From: Terriglobia bacterium
Lineage (GTDB): Bacteria > Acidobacteriota > Terriglobia > Bryobacterales > Bryobacteraceae
Direction: 5' to 3'
NCBI GenBank assembly: GCA_020073145.1
Contig: JAIQFS010000063.1
Coordinates: 1 to 34,321 of the forward strand
DNA length: 34,321 bases
Below, piece after piece: positions 24,256 through 31,909 of this stretch. Under the pieces are notes generated by a model that saw nothing but the letters and a program-made list of their open reading frames with translations, did not search any database and was not told the DNA's origin. Within the stretch, counting starts at the first letter, position 1; each line of letters starts with the position of its first letter. Position numbers and translations under genes: made by a program.

Positions 24256-24862
24256 GCCGCGAGCGGCCGTAGATCTGGCGTACGCGCTCCCGGACAGCCG
24301 ACGGGACGAGATGCTCCCAGGGATCTCCCTGAGTCAACCGTTCGCGCACTTGGGAGGCGGAGACGTGGTCAAATGCGCCGACGAGTTCCAACTTTTGGAT
24401 GGCTGGCGAGGATTCGCGGGGCGGCGTGTACTCTCCATCGCGATCCGCAACCAGGATGTCGAAGAGACCGAGCATAGAGGAAAATCGGCCGCGACTTCCG
24501 TAATCCCAGGCGGCGATCCGCTCGGCGGCGTCCCGGCCGCACAAGAAGGCCAGCCTCACATCCGGCCCGTAGGCCTGGCGGCACTCAGCGGCGATTTCGA
24601 CGAAGAGACCGGCATCGGCGACGGCCACGGAAACGCGGTTGACATTTCCCAGGGCAGCCTCCAGCAGTTCGAGGCGCTCCGCGAACGAGGCCCCGGAGTA
24701 TTCTTTGTGAGGCAGGGTCCGAGGCAAAACGAACACCACCTCGTCACAGCAGCCTTGGGCCGCGTGCGCCAAAGCCAGGTGAGCGATGGTAATGGGGTTG
24801 AAAGTTCCAGGCAGGACACCCAGGCGCTTGGGTACGCCCTGGGCTCGCCGCACGAATTCCAT
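24245..24862 (-). CDS. nadD: nicotinate-nucleotide adenylyltransferase
   Basis: A 205-residue protein of the NadD/NMNAT fold. The nucleotide-binding motif is GTFNPITIAHLALA (residues 19-32), a variant of GGTFDPIHxGH with Thr-Ile-Ala before the second His. The PHK motif is seen in LPHKEY, and the late SASQVRERL corresponds to the family's (I/V)SST-IR motif. It would adenylate nicotinate mononucleotide in NAD synthesis. The departures from the NadD consensus (N for D, T for H) leave some doubt, and a related cytidylyl- or adenylyltransferase cannot be excluded. It stands alone between the convergent NHL-repeat gene and the DksA-like gene. Confidence 0.75.
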   Translation of the reverse strand: MEFVRRAQGVPKRLGVLPGTFNPITIAHLALAHAAQGCCDEVVFVLPRTLPHKEYSGASFAERLELLEAALGNVNRVSVAVADAGLFVEIAAECRQAYGPDVRLAFLCGRDAAERIAAWDYGSRGRFSSMLGLFDILVADRDGEYTPPRESSPAIQKLELVGAFDHVSASQVRERLTQGDPWEHLVPSAVRERVRQIYGRSRPRD

Positions 24863-25011
24863 TGGTCTTTATGGTACCCAACGCCAATTTGGGACGGCAG
24901 GAACCGGACGCGACTTCGGATGGAACGGCGTGCATCCGGGTGAAGAGCCCCAATCATCCCCTCGTTGGCGGTGGGTGATGTGGCGAAATTTCACACACCG
25001 AGAAACACGAA

Positions 25012-25035
25012 GGGCGCGGAATTGCTTCCGCGCCC
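25012..25035 (-). terminator. terminator of the DksA-like gene
   Basis: A perfect 10-base-pair stem (GGGCGCGGAA/TTCCGCGCCC) with a four-base loop, beginning 16 bases past the stop of the DksA-like gene. It is followed on the minus strand by TTCGTGTTTC, a weakly T-rich tail. Confidence 0.7.
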
Positions 25036-25051
25036 CACAGTGTCCCAAATT

Positions 25052-25435
25052 CTACGCGGCCATCAGTTCATCGAACGATTCGCTGCCATCGGACTCGAAC
25101 TCGTGACGGTCAGCCGCTTCTTGGCACTTGATGCAGTATTTGGTCCAGGGCACCGCATCGAGGCGTTTGGGCTTAATGTCCTCATCGCAATGAAGACAAG
25201 TGCCGTAGCTGCCATCGGCAACACGGCCTAAAGCGGCGCGCACACTGCGAAGCAAGCTGGACTCCCGGTCCAGATTGCGAATCGCCAGTTCACGCTCACC
25301 GGCAAGTTGCACCTCATCGATGGCATCAGGCGTCTTTTCAATGGCGATGTCCTCACGGTTGCGCAGTCCCTCCGACAGCTCCTCCTGCTTGGCTTCCAGC
25401 ATCGCCTTGTATTTGTTCAACTCAGTCCGGTTCAT
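25052..25435 (-). CDS. DksA/TraR-family zinc-finger protein
   Basis: A 127-residue protein. The N-terminal half is a predicted coiled coil (about residues 5-70: LNKYKAMLEAKQEELSEGL, LLRSVRAALGRVADGSYG). The C-terminal four-cysteine zinc finger is C80, C83, C101 and C104 (GTCLHCDEDI, KYCIKCQEAADR), the DksA/TraR C4 type. DksA acts on RNA polymerase with ppGpp, but shorter family members (YocK/YteA-like) have other or unknown roles; the coiled-coil tip aspartates of true DksA are not obvious here. Its start overlaps the stop of the upstream small ORF by four bases, so they may be coupled, and a clear terminator follows. Confidence 0.88.
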   Translation of the reverse strand: MNRTELNKYKAMLEAKQEELSEGLRNREDIAIEKTPDAIDEVQLAGERELAIRNLDRESSLLRSVRAALGRVADGSYGTCLHCDEDIKPKRLDAVPWTKYCIKCQEAADRHEFESDGSESFDELMAA

Positions 25436-25653
25436 CGGTCTAGCTCCCTTCCATCGCCGCTTTCTTCGTTATATTTGTTATCTTTAGCGTGTCGATCCGC
25501 ATCAGTATAGACGACGAATCGCGGCAAAAGTTTCACGTCTTCGGCCCCCTCGTTCGGGCTATCTTTCGGCCCCGCAATCGCCCTGGCAACGTCTCGCACG
25601 AGACCAATTCTTTGCAATTTGTGTGCCAAAACGCTTTCGGGCGCGGCAACCAC
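25432..25653 (-). CDS. small hypothetical protein coupled to the DksA-like gene
   Basis: A 73-residue ORF whose stop overlaps the DksA-like start as ATGA, an arrangement typical of real coupled genes. The sequence is charged and Asp/Lys-rich toward the end (YTDADRHAKDNKYNEESGDG) and has more A+T than its neighbours. I do not recognise it. It could also be the leader of the DksA-like message with no protein product. Confidence 0.4.
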   Translation of the reverse strand: MVAAPESVLAHKLQRIGLVRDVARAIAGPKDSPNEGAEDVKLLPRFVVYTDADRHAKDNKYNEESGDGRELDR

Positions 25654-25735
25654 CCCGTATCGGCGTCGGGAAGCCTGCAGTTTGCTTCCGTGGTCTTATC
25701 GGCCGGAAGGCCAAGTCCCAGTACCCGAGGGAAGG

Positions 25736-27142
25736 TTAGGGCTTCACGCAGACGGCGATGATCGAGACAGAGGGCCAGGGAAACCGGTGGTCGATGCGGC
25801 GCCAGAGCCAGACCAACTGATCGAACAGGTGCAAACGGCGTCGGCCCGGCGTGGGCCGTTGCAGGAGCTTGCCGCTGAGGTACCATCCGGGGCGCGAAAT
25901 GCGATTGAAGTCGAGCATGCGCTCGAGGTGGAAGCCGGCCTCCTCGATTCGCGACTGCAACTGCTGCTTGGAGTACCTGCGGCAATGACCCAAGACTTCG
26001 TCCATCTTGCCGAAGATCTTTTGATCCTGGGGCACCAGAATAATGGCACGGCCTCCGGGCATCAGAGCGGAGTGAATGTTGCGGAGGGCAAGCGCGTCAT
26101 CGGGAATGTGTTCGAGGACGTTGAGGCAGATGACGGTGTCCATCTGACCGGCGAAGGGGCTGAAATCCCCGGGGCGGGCGGCGTCACAGAGGTGGGTAGT
26201 GAGGTTGGTGCGATGTTGAGTCCGGGATCTCAAGCGGGCGAGGTGCTCCAGGTCGACGTCGGTAGCGGCATAGGCCGTCCGCCCGGGCACGAGTTGGCGC
26301 GTCAGGTTTCCCATGCCGGCTCCGATTTCCAACACGCGTTCTCCGACGAAAGGGCGAATGGTATCGGCCATCCAGCGGTTGAATTTGGGGGTCGCGGCAA
26401 ATTCGTCGAGGATCGACTGGCCGTAGTCGGTGTAAAGATCGCGGCTGGCCCAATAACGCAGGATGACGGCCAAGGCCTGCACGGCATCCCAGAATCCGAT
26501 CTTCTTGCCCTCTTCATAAGTGCGACCGTGGTAGCTGATGGGCGTTTCATAGATACGGGCCTGGCGCTTGGCCAGTTTGATCGTGAGCTCCGGTTCGATG
26601 CCGAAGCGGTCGCTACGGATGGGAATGCTCTGCACCAGAGACGTGCGGAACGCTTTGTAGCAGGTCTCCATATCGGTCAAGTTGAGGTCCGCGGCAATGT
26701 TGCAGGCCGTGGTGAGAAAGTGGTTGGCCAGAGAATGCCAGTAATACAGCACGCGGCGCTCGCCGCTCATCATGAAGCGCGAGCCGAATACGGCATCGGC
26801 GGTGCCGTCGACCAGCAGCCTCAGTAGCTTGGGGTATTCGCGGGGATCATACTCCAGATCCGCGTCCTGGATGATGGACAGCTCGCCGCGAGCTTCGTGG
26901 ATCGCTGTGCGAATGGCGGCGCCTTTGCCGCGATTGTGGGAGTGACGAATGAGACGAATCACGCCCGGATGCCGGCGGGCCACTTCTTCGACCACTTGGG
27001 CCGAGCCGTCGGTGGAGGCATCGTCGACGACGATCACTTCCCGATCCAGGCCTTCCGGCAACGGTGCATTCAGGACGCGTTCGAGGATCGTGCCGATGAA
27101 CTCCTCCTCGTTGTAAAGCGCCATGAGAACCGAGAGGGTCAT
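25736..27142 (-). CDS. fusion of a GT2 glycosyltransferase and a SAM-dependent methyltransferase
   Basis: A 468-residue two-domain protein. Residues 1-235 are a family 2 glycosyltransferase of the dolichyl-phosphate-mannose-synthase type: VLMALYNEEEFIGTIL, EVIVVDDASTDGSA, RGKGAAIRTAI, a DxD-like IQDADLEYDP, and TDMETCYKAF. Residues about 255-420 are a class I methyltransferase with motif I VLEIGAGMGN (270-279), a later acidic TDVDLEHLARL and VICLNVLEHIPDD. The ATG at 27142 is preferred because the GT2 domain begins there (MTLSVLMALYNEEEF); a start at 27169 would add nine non-family residues. Probably it makes or modifies a polyprenyl-linked sugar or surface glycan. Such GT2-methyltransferase fusions are found in several phyla. 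Confidence 0.88.
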   Translation of the reverse strand: MTLSVLMALYNEEEFIGTILERVLNAPLPEGLDREVIVVDDASTDGSAQVVEEVARRHPGVIRLIRHSHNRGKGAAIRTAIHEARGELSIIQDADLEYDPREYPKLLRLLVDGTADAVFGSRFMMSGERRVLYYWHSLANHFLTTACNIAADLNLTDMETCYKAFRTSLVQSIPIRSDRFGIEPELTIKLAKRQARIYETPISYHGRTYEEGKKIGFWDAVQALAVILRYWASRDLYTDYGQSILDEFAATPKFNRWMADTIRPFVGERVLEIGAGMGNLTRQLVPGRTAYAATDVDLEHLARLRSRTQHRTNLTTHLCDAARPGDFSPFAGQMDTVICLNVLEHIPDDALALRNIHSALMPGGRAIILVPQDQKIFGKMDEVLGHCRRYSKQQLQSRIEEAGFHLERMLDFNRISRPGWYLSGKLLQRPTPGRRRLHLFDQLVWLWRRIDHRFPWPSVSIIAVCVKP

Positions 27143-27285
27143 ACGTTTCAGTGTAGTGCGTTGGGGCACAGCTCCGGCAAACCGGGGCGGGGCTGTGAAT
27201 AACCACCCGGCTGCCTGGTGGCAGCTTGGCCCTGCAATTGCAACCCGTAACCGGCAGATTTTAGTTTCAATAACTTAGGGCGGAA

Positions 27286-27786
27286 ATGGCGCGATTCTCA
27301 CGGGGGATGGGGCAAATGACGCTAGAATCGTTGGTTAGCAGGCATGGTTTCACCCAAGGCCTCACTGACGAGCAGGTGGCCCGGGTAGCGGCGCTCGCCA
27401 CGGAGGTCCAGTTCGCCGAGGACGCGCTGATTTTGGAAGAAGGGCAGCTTTCCGAGTACCTGTATCTGCTGCTTTCCGGCAGCGTGGCTGTCGAGCTGCG
27501 CACGTCGCAGTTCACGGTGTGCGTGCAGGCCCTGGGCGCCAGCCAGGCGTTCGGCTGGTCGGCGCTGCTGGACCATCAAGACACGTTTTTCCAGGTGCGG
27601 GCACGGGAGAGTGTACACGCCTTGCGTCTGCAAGGCCGCGAATTGAAACAATTGTGCCGATCGGACGGCCAACTGGGGACGGAGCTTCTGCTGCGGACGC
27701 TGCGGCTGGTAGCAGGCCGGGTGAAGGCTACGGAAGAACGTTTTGCGGAAATGTGCGGAGTGCGGCTACAAGCGGCGGCGGACTGA
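27286..27786 (+). CDS. cyclic-nucleotide-binding domain protein without DNA-binding domain
   Basis: A 166-residue protein. Residues about 15-130 form a cyclic-nucleotide-binding domain as in Crp/Fnr regulators (QFAEDALILEEGQLSEYLYLLLSGSVAVEL, in blocks such as ILEEGQ and LLLSGSVAVE; later GASQAFGWSALL). The usual phosphate-binding motif GE-xx-RxA is not evident: the position reads FGWSALLDHQ. The C-terminal helix (LLLRTLRLVAGRVKATEERF) is the dimer helix, and the helix-turn-helix is absent. It may sense a ligand and act on another protein. A ribosome site (AGGGCGG) precedes the ATG at 27286. Confidence 0.82.
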   Translation: MARFSRGMGQMTLESLVSRHGFTQGLTDEQVARVAALATEVQFAEDALILEEGQLSEYLYLLLSGSVAVELRTSQFTVCVQALGASQAFGWSALLDHQDTFFQVRARESVHALRLQGRELKQLCRSDGQLGTELLLRTLRLVAGRVKATEERFAEMCGVRLQAAAD

Positions 27787-27875
27787 TCGCCCGCCGAACG
27801 CAGGCCTTGCGCTTTTGTCTGCGCTGAGTTGATCGGAGCATCAAGCTTTGGTAGCCTGAGGCCAGGAGGGGCAGC

Positions 27876-28184
27876 ATGAGTGAAGGCGCCCCGAATCCAC
27901 AGATCAACGTTTCGAAGATACCCGGCAGTGCAGGCATCGCAGGGGCAATGTTCGCCTTCGGCGGCATGCTGATCTTCCTCATCGGCATCCCCAGGTTCCG
28001 GTATTTCTTGCTGGCGGCGCTCGTCGTAGGCGGTGGAATCGCGCTGGTTCTTCGTTTCATCCGCCGTGAGACTCCGGGTAAGCCCTGGATTCTTTCGCCC
28101 GCTCCAGGCGCAAAAGGCCGGGCCCGGCGTGACTCCCTCCGGCGACCCTGGCAGTTCCGCCAGATCCCAAACGTAGTCCGTTAG
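27876..28184 (+). CDS. small membrane protein of unknown function
   Basis: A 102-residue protein with two predicted membrane helices (about residues 17-36, GSAGIAGAMFAFGGMLIFLIG, and 40-62, FRYFLLAALVVGGGIALVLRF, each shown in part) and a basic C-terminal tail. AGGAGG (27864-27869) lies six bases before the ATG, a strong ribosome site. It follows the cyclic-nucleotide-binding protein by 89 bases. Family not recognised; small proteins of this form are common in acidobacteria. Confidence 0.75.
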   Translation: MSEGAPNPQINVSKIPGSAGIAGAMFAFGGMLIFLIGIPRFRYFLLAALVVGGGIALVLRFIRRETPGKPWILSPAPGAKGRARRDSLRRPWQFRQIPNVVR

Positions 28185-28294
28185 ATTCGATTCCATCGCC
28201 GGCGTAACGCGCAACGTCCGGTGAATCCGGCACAAATCGGAACGCCGGCACACCCGCCCACCACTTTTTCAGAAGCGGCGCTGCCGGTTCGAAT

Positions 28295-28720
28295 TCAACA
28301 GAGCGTGAGATAGAAGACAGCGCCGCGTCCGACTTCGGCGTTCGCCCAGACCCGGCCGCCATGCTTCTGGACAATCCTCTTTACTGTGGCCAGGCCGATC
28401 GGAAGCTCATTCCACACCGAGGGATTGAAGGCGCGAATGCCCGGCACGGCATCCACCGACAGAGCGATTTGGCGCTCTCCGGCGCGCACCATGACCAACC
28501 GGGTCCCCGTGCCAGAGCCGCCCCCGAGCAGCGCCGCCAGATCGACTACGGCAACCGGCGCTCCGCGGATCATGGATAGCCCGCGCACCCCCGCGGGGAC
28601 GCCAGCCAGCGCTTTCACCGGCAGAGGCCGCAGGACCTCCGATACCTTCGTAAGAGGCAGTGCGCAGATATGAGAATCCGCGCGGAACACCAGATTGAGG
28701 GTGGAAACAGCTGCACTCAC
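28295..28720 (-). CDS. truncated CheW joined to the tail of a histidine kinase
   Basis: A 141-residue chimeric protein. Residues 1-107 look like CheW: LVFRADSHICALPLTKVSEVL, VPAGVRGLSMIRGAPVAVVDLA, then LVMVRAGERQIALSVDAVPGI. Residues 108-141 do not continue CheW. They read IGLATVKRIVQKHGGRVWAN, then GRGAVFYLTL, which is the ATP-binding G2 box and final strand of a histidine-kinase HATPase_c domain. The junction lies near base 28399. Without the end of CheW or the rest of the kinase the product is unlikely to work normally. A recombination or deletion joining two neighbouring genes is the simplest explanation. Confidence 0.75.
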   Translation of the reverse strand: MSAAVSTLNLVFRADSHICALPLTKVSEVLRPLPVKALAGVPAGVRGLSMIRGAPVAVVDLAALLGGGSGTGTRLVMVRAGERQIALSVDAVPGIRAFNPSVWNELPIGLATVKRIVQKHGGRVWANAEVGRGAVFYLTLC

Positions 28721-28988
28721 AGGACCTGACCTCCGGGAGCGCCCCGATCGATTCTCATAGGCAAGGACCCGTCCCGCCCGGCGGCGAGACCGTCGGTTTG
28801 CGTGGGACCCGTCGTCCCCTATAGGTACCTTACGGCTGGAGCAGGGTTTTTCTTTGCGCCGGAAAACCCTTAGCCCCGTCCATCAATTCCAGGAAGATTA
28901 CCCAAAGGTCTTAGTGCCCGGGACGGGAATAACCTATCGGAACTATTTCGAGGACTGGCCCAGGCGGCCGGGCCATGCTCCGCTCAAG
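28721..28988. other. intergenic region with two hairpins
   Basis: No convincing ORF. The region holds a perfect 8-base-pair hairpin (AGGGTTTT at 28843-28850 with AAAACCCT at 28863-28870) and a second stem GGGAC/GTCCC (28804-28818). On the minus strand that second stem is followed by ACGCAAACC (28803-28795), which recalls part of a cyclic-di-GMP-I riboswitch, but the rest of that motif is not found. It probably contains the leader of the CheW-like gene on the minus strand and the promoter of the next gene on the plus strand. Confidence 0.35.
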
Positions 28989-29018
28989 TTGACGTGACGC
29001 GTTGAAACCTAATATACT
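28989..29018 (+). promoter_or_regulatory. sigma70-like promoter of the aromatic-degradation cluster
   Basis: TTGACG (28989-28994), an 18-base spacer and TATACT (29013-29018). The predicted transcript begins roughly ten bases before the ATG at 29035, leaving almost no leader, and this supports that ATG over the TTG at 29002. Confidence 0.6.
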
Positions 29019-29034
29019 TAGCCTTTCTCACCGA

Positions 29035-29891
29035 ATGACCACTCCGACATCCATTGCTACTTCCACCCAGGTGTCCGCTGCGGCGTGGGACGCCATCCGC
29101 GGAGCCTACGACCTGCAGGTGCATGTCGCTCCCGACATCATCGCCCGGCGCATCGACGATCTCGGGCTGGCCAAGGAATTCCTGGGGCACGGGCTGAAGG
29201 GGTTCGTGCTCAAATCGCACTACATGTCGACGGCCGAGCGGGCCAAGGTCCGGTGGCGGTGGACATTGCCGGCCGTTCCGGCGCTAAGATCGTGTGGTTC
29301 CCGACGGTGGACGCGGAGAACGAAACCGCGGGCCTGCCCACGGGCGGCAATAAAAAGCTGCCATTCTGGGCGGAGATCCAGAGGGAAATCTCGGCGATGG
29401 GCATCTCGCCGCCGCGCATGACGGTGCTGGACGAGAAGGGCCAGCTCACGCAGGCCACGCGTTCCTGCATCGAATTGATCGCCAAGCACGACATGATTCT
29501 GGCCACCGGGCATTTGGGCCGCAAGGAAATCTTCGCTCTGGTCAAGTCCGCGCGCGAGCTGAAAGTGCGCAAGGTGCTGGTGACCCACGCGGAGTTTCCA
29601 TCGCAAAACCTCACGGCGGAAGAACAAGTGCAACTGGCCGACATGGGCGCCATGATCGAGCACTGCTTCACCACCATGCACACCGGCAAAGCGCCGTGGA
29701 CGACGGTCATGGAGAGCATCCGTGCAGTAGGCCCGGAGCGCTGCCTGCTGTCGACGGATCTGGGCCAGACCATCAACCCTCCGGTGGCGGAAGGCTTCGC
29801 GATGTTCGCGCAGACGCTGCTGGACGGCGGGTTCATCGTCAATGACATCCGGCGCATGGCGGTGACGAACTCCGCGGCGCTGGTCGAGTAA
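29035..29891 (+). pseudogene. DUF6282-type amidohydrolase-like gene, broken by internal deletion and frameshift
   Basis: Two frames together make one family member. The first (from ATG 29035) encodes AWDAIRGAYDLQVHVAPDII, DDLGLAKEF and FVLKSHYMSTAERAKV, up to about 29247. The second (from about 29250 to 29891) encodes PVAVDIAGRSGAKIVWFPT, VLVTHAEFPSQNLTAEE, MIEHCFTTMHTGK and LLSTDLGQTINPPVAEGF. Family members have about 25 residues between AERA and PVAVD that are missing here, so the break is a deletion of about 70-75 bases (not a multiple of three), not just one lost base. The first frame ends at 29421 in unrelated sequence. DUF6282 proteins have an amidohydrolase-like D-x-H-x-H-like start (here DLQVHVAPD). 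An assembly fault is possible. It begins the cluster of aldolase and dioxygenase genes. Confidence 0.8.
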
Positions 29892-29900
29892 ACTGCACAC

Positions 29901-30614
29901 ATGAGCCACAAAATTGTTCGCCGAATTGCGCGGCCGGATGCCGGAGTCGTCAAGATTCTAGGGAATGCCGGCACGGCCACGGTCCACGAGGCGCAAGGGC
30001 GCACGGGGTTGTTGCGGCCCTATCTGCGGCCGATTTACCCCACGGTGCGGATCGCGGGTCCGGCGGTGACGGTTTCGTCGCAGCCTGGAGACAACCTGAT
30101 GATCCACGCCTCGATCGAAGTCTGCCAGCCGGGTGACGTGCTGGTGGTGGTGACCACGTCGGAATCGACGGACGGCATGTTCGGAGAACTGCTGGGGGTC
30201 TCCTGCCAGGCACACGGGATCGCGGGGCTGATTATCGACGCGGGAGTGCGCGACACGGCCGAATTAACCGGCATGAATTTTCCAGTGTTTGCGAAAGCTA
30301 TTTCGGCGCAAGGTACGGTAAAGAACACCGCAGGCGATGTGAACATCCCGGTGGTATGCGCCGGCGCTATCATCAATCCAGGCGATGTGATCGTCGCGGA
30401 CGCCGATGGTGTGGTGGTTGTGCCGCGCGAAAGGGCCGCGCAAGTGGCGCAGGCCAGCGAGCAGCGCCTGGCAAAAGAAGAGAAGACCCGCCAACGGCTG
30501 CGCAGCGGCGAACTGGGGCTGGATTTTTACGGTCTGCGGGCCAAGTTGGCCGAACTGGGCGTCGAGTTCGTGGACGACGCGGGCGAAGCCGAGAGCAAGA
30601 GCGCACGGAGGTAA
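29901..30614 (+). CDS. RraA/LigK-type 4-carboxy-4-hydroxy-2-oxoadipate (HMG/CHA) aldolase
   Basis: A 237-residue protein of the RraA-like/HMG-aldolase fold. GVSCQAHGIAGLIIDAGVRD (residues about 99-118) includes the Arg117-Asp118 pair that binds substrate and metal in class II pyruvate aldolases, and DGMFGELL (91-98) is the conserved loop before it. In the protocatechuate 4,5-cleavage or gallate pathway this enzyme splits 4-carboxy-4-hydroxy-2-oxoadipate to pyruvate and oxaloacetate. The role fits because it lies 9 bases after the DUF6282 remnant and 6 bases before the LigB-LigA dioxygenase. No good ribosome site is seen upstream. Confidence 0.82.
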   Translation: MSHKIVRRIARPDAGVVKILGNAGTATVHEAQGRTGLLRPYLRPIYPTVRIAGPAVTVSSQPGDNLMIHASIEVCQPGDVLVVVTTSESTDGMFGELLGVSCQAHGIAGLIIDAGVRDTAELTGMNFPVFAKAISAQGTVKNTAGDVNIPVVCAGAIINPGDVIVADADGVVVVPRERAAQVAQASEQRLAKEEKTRQRLRSGELGLDFYGLRAKLAELGVEFVDDAGEAESKSARR

Positions 30615-30620
30615 CGAAAC

Positions 30621-31793
30621 ATGGGACAAATCGTAGCAGCAATGGCCACGGTGCATGCGCCGCAATTATTCACCCGTCCACCGAGCGAGGATCCGGCACA
30701 GCTGGATGCCGATATCGCCGCCATGGGAGAGCTGGGCAAGGTCCTGGACGAGACGAAGCCGGATCTCGCCATCATCGTCGGCAGCGATCACCTGGAGACC
30801 TTTTTTCTTTCCTCGGTGCCGACCTTCGCCGTGATCGCCGGCAAGAGCACCATCGCGAAGTTCGCCGGCCGCGACTACGACATCCCAACCCATCTGCCGT
30901 TCGCCGAGCAGATGCTGGACGAGCTGGTGCACAACGGCTTCGACATGGCGTACTCGCAGGACGCCGAACTCGGCCATTCGTTCGCCGCCGTGTTCGAGTG
31001 GGTGCTCGGCAAGCGCAAGATTCCGGTGGTCCCGATCTTCGTCAACACCTACCTGCCGCCGCTCCCCACGCCGCGCCGCTGCGAGCAGCTCGGCAAGGCG
31101 ATTCTGAAGACCATCCAATCACGCCCGGAGAAGGTGGCGATCATCGCCTCGGGCGGCATGTCCCACTATCCCGGCACCTGGAAATATTCGCAGCCGGCCT
31201 TCGACTTCGACTACTGGGCCATCCAGCACATGGAGCGCGGCAATCATGACGTGCTGCTGAATTGCACGGTGGAACAACTGGACGAAGTCGGCAACACCGA
31301 GATGCTGCCCTGGCTGATCATGTTCGGAATGATCGGCAAGCAGCCCGGCGAGCTGATCACGTACCAGCCCACCTGGCATCACGGGCACGCCGTCATGCGC
31401 TTCATTCCAGGCCGCAGCGCGGCCGCCGCCGGCGCCGCGCCCGCCCCCCAATGGGATTTCGAGAACAAGGGCGGCTACCAGTTCTACAAACATCCGGATC
31501 CGGCGTCCTACCCGCTCAACAAGCTGATCTACGACCTGCGCCATGAACAGCCTCTGCGCCTCGCGCTGTTGAAAGACCCCAAGGCCGTGGCCAAGAACTA
31601 CGGTTTGAAGCCCGAAGAAATGGCCCGCATCGACACCCTGGCCGACGAAAGCATCGACGTCTTCCGGTCGCTCAAGGATCATCCGCTGGTGGAAGTCGGC
31701 GCCCACCCGCTCGGCCTCCTGATGTGCCTGGTGGTGGTACAGGCCGAAGGCCGGCGTCTCAAGAAAGAACAACAACAGGCCGTATCCAAGTAA
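30621..31793 (+). CDS. LigB-LigA fusion extradiol dioxygenase (protocatechuate/gallate type)
   Basis: A 390-residue protein. Residues 1-265 are a class III (LigB-type) extradiol dioxygenase. The iron ligands appear as H12 (TVHAPQ), H57 (GSDHLE) and E228 (GNTEMLPW), and the catalytic base as H182 (GGMSHYPG). Residues about 285-375 (FYKHPDPASYPLNKLIYDLR, GLKPEEMARIDTLADES, DHPLVEVGAHPLGLLMCLV) match the small LigA alpha subunit, so both subunits are fused as in gallate dioxygenases. It opens the aromatic ring of protocatechuate, gallate or a related catechol. A ribosome site (GGAGG, 30607-30611) lies nine bases before the ATG. Confidence 0.9.
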   Translation: MGQIVAAMATVHAPQLFTRPPSEDPAQLDADIAAMGELGKVLDETKPDLAIIVGSDHLETFFLSSVPTFAVIAGKSTIAKFAGRDYDIPTHLPFAEQMLDELVHNGFDMAYSQDAELGHSFAAVFEWVLGKRKIPVVPIFVNTYLPPLPTPRRCEQLGKAILKTIQSRPEKVAIIASGGMSHYPGTWKYSQPAFDFDYWAIQHMERGNHDVLLNCTVEQLDEVGNTEMLPWLIMFGMIGKQPGELITYQPTWHHGHAVMRFIPGRSAAAAGAAPAPQWDFENKGGYQFYKHPDPASYPLNKLIYDLRHEQPLRLALLKDPKAVAKNYGLKPEEMARIDTLADESIDVFRSLKDHPLVEVGAHPLGLLMCLVVVQAEGRRLKKEQQQAVSK

Positions 31794-31909
31794 TTCCGCG
31801 GATCCTGGGGTAAGTTCCGTTCACTCGCGGGTGTAAGAGCGCACGAAATCAGCGTGGCTAAGCAACCTTTTCACTCGAACTGGCGTCGATAGAAGTATTG
31901 AGGCGGAAT

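Noticed and set aside
22419-24272. A 617-codon plus-strand open frame in another frame of the NHL-repeat gene
   Set aside because: Its translation is Arg/Gly/His-rich low complexity, while the overlapping frame carries the conserved Solibacter-type domain.
27211-27226. Hairpin GCTGCC/GGCAGC upstream of the cyclic-nucleotide-binding gene
   Set aside because: Only six base pairs with no T-run or conserved motif; expected by chance in this GC content.
31794-31909. Possible riboswitch or RNA in the space before the secreted protein gene
   Set aside because: Only short imperfect stems are seen, no known conserved core, and the gap is just 116 bases.
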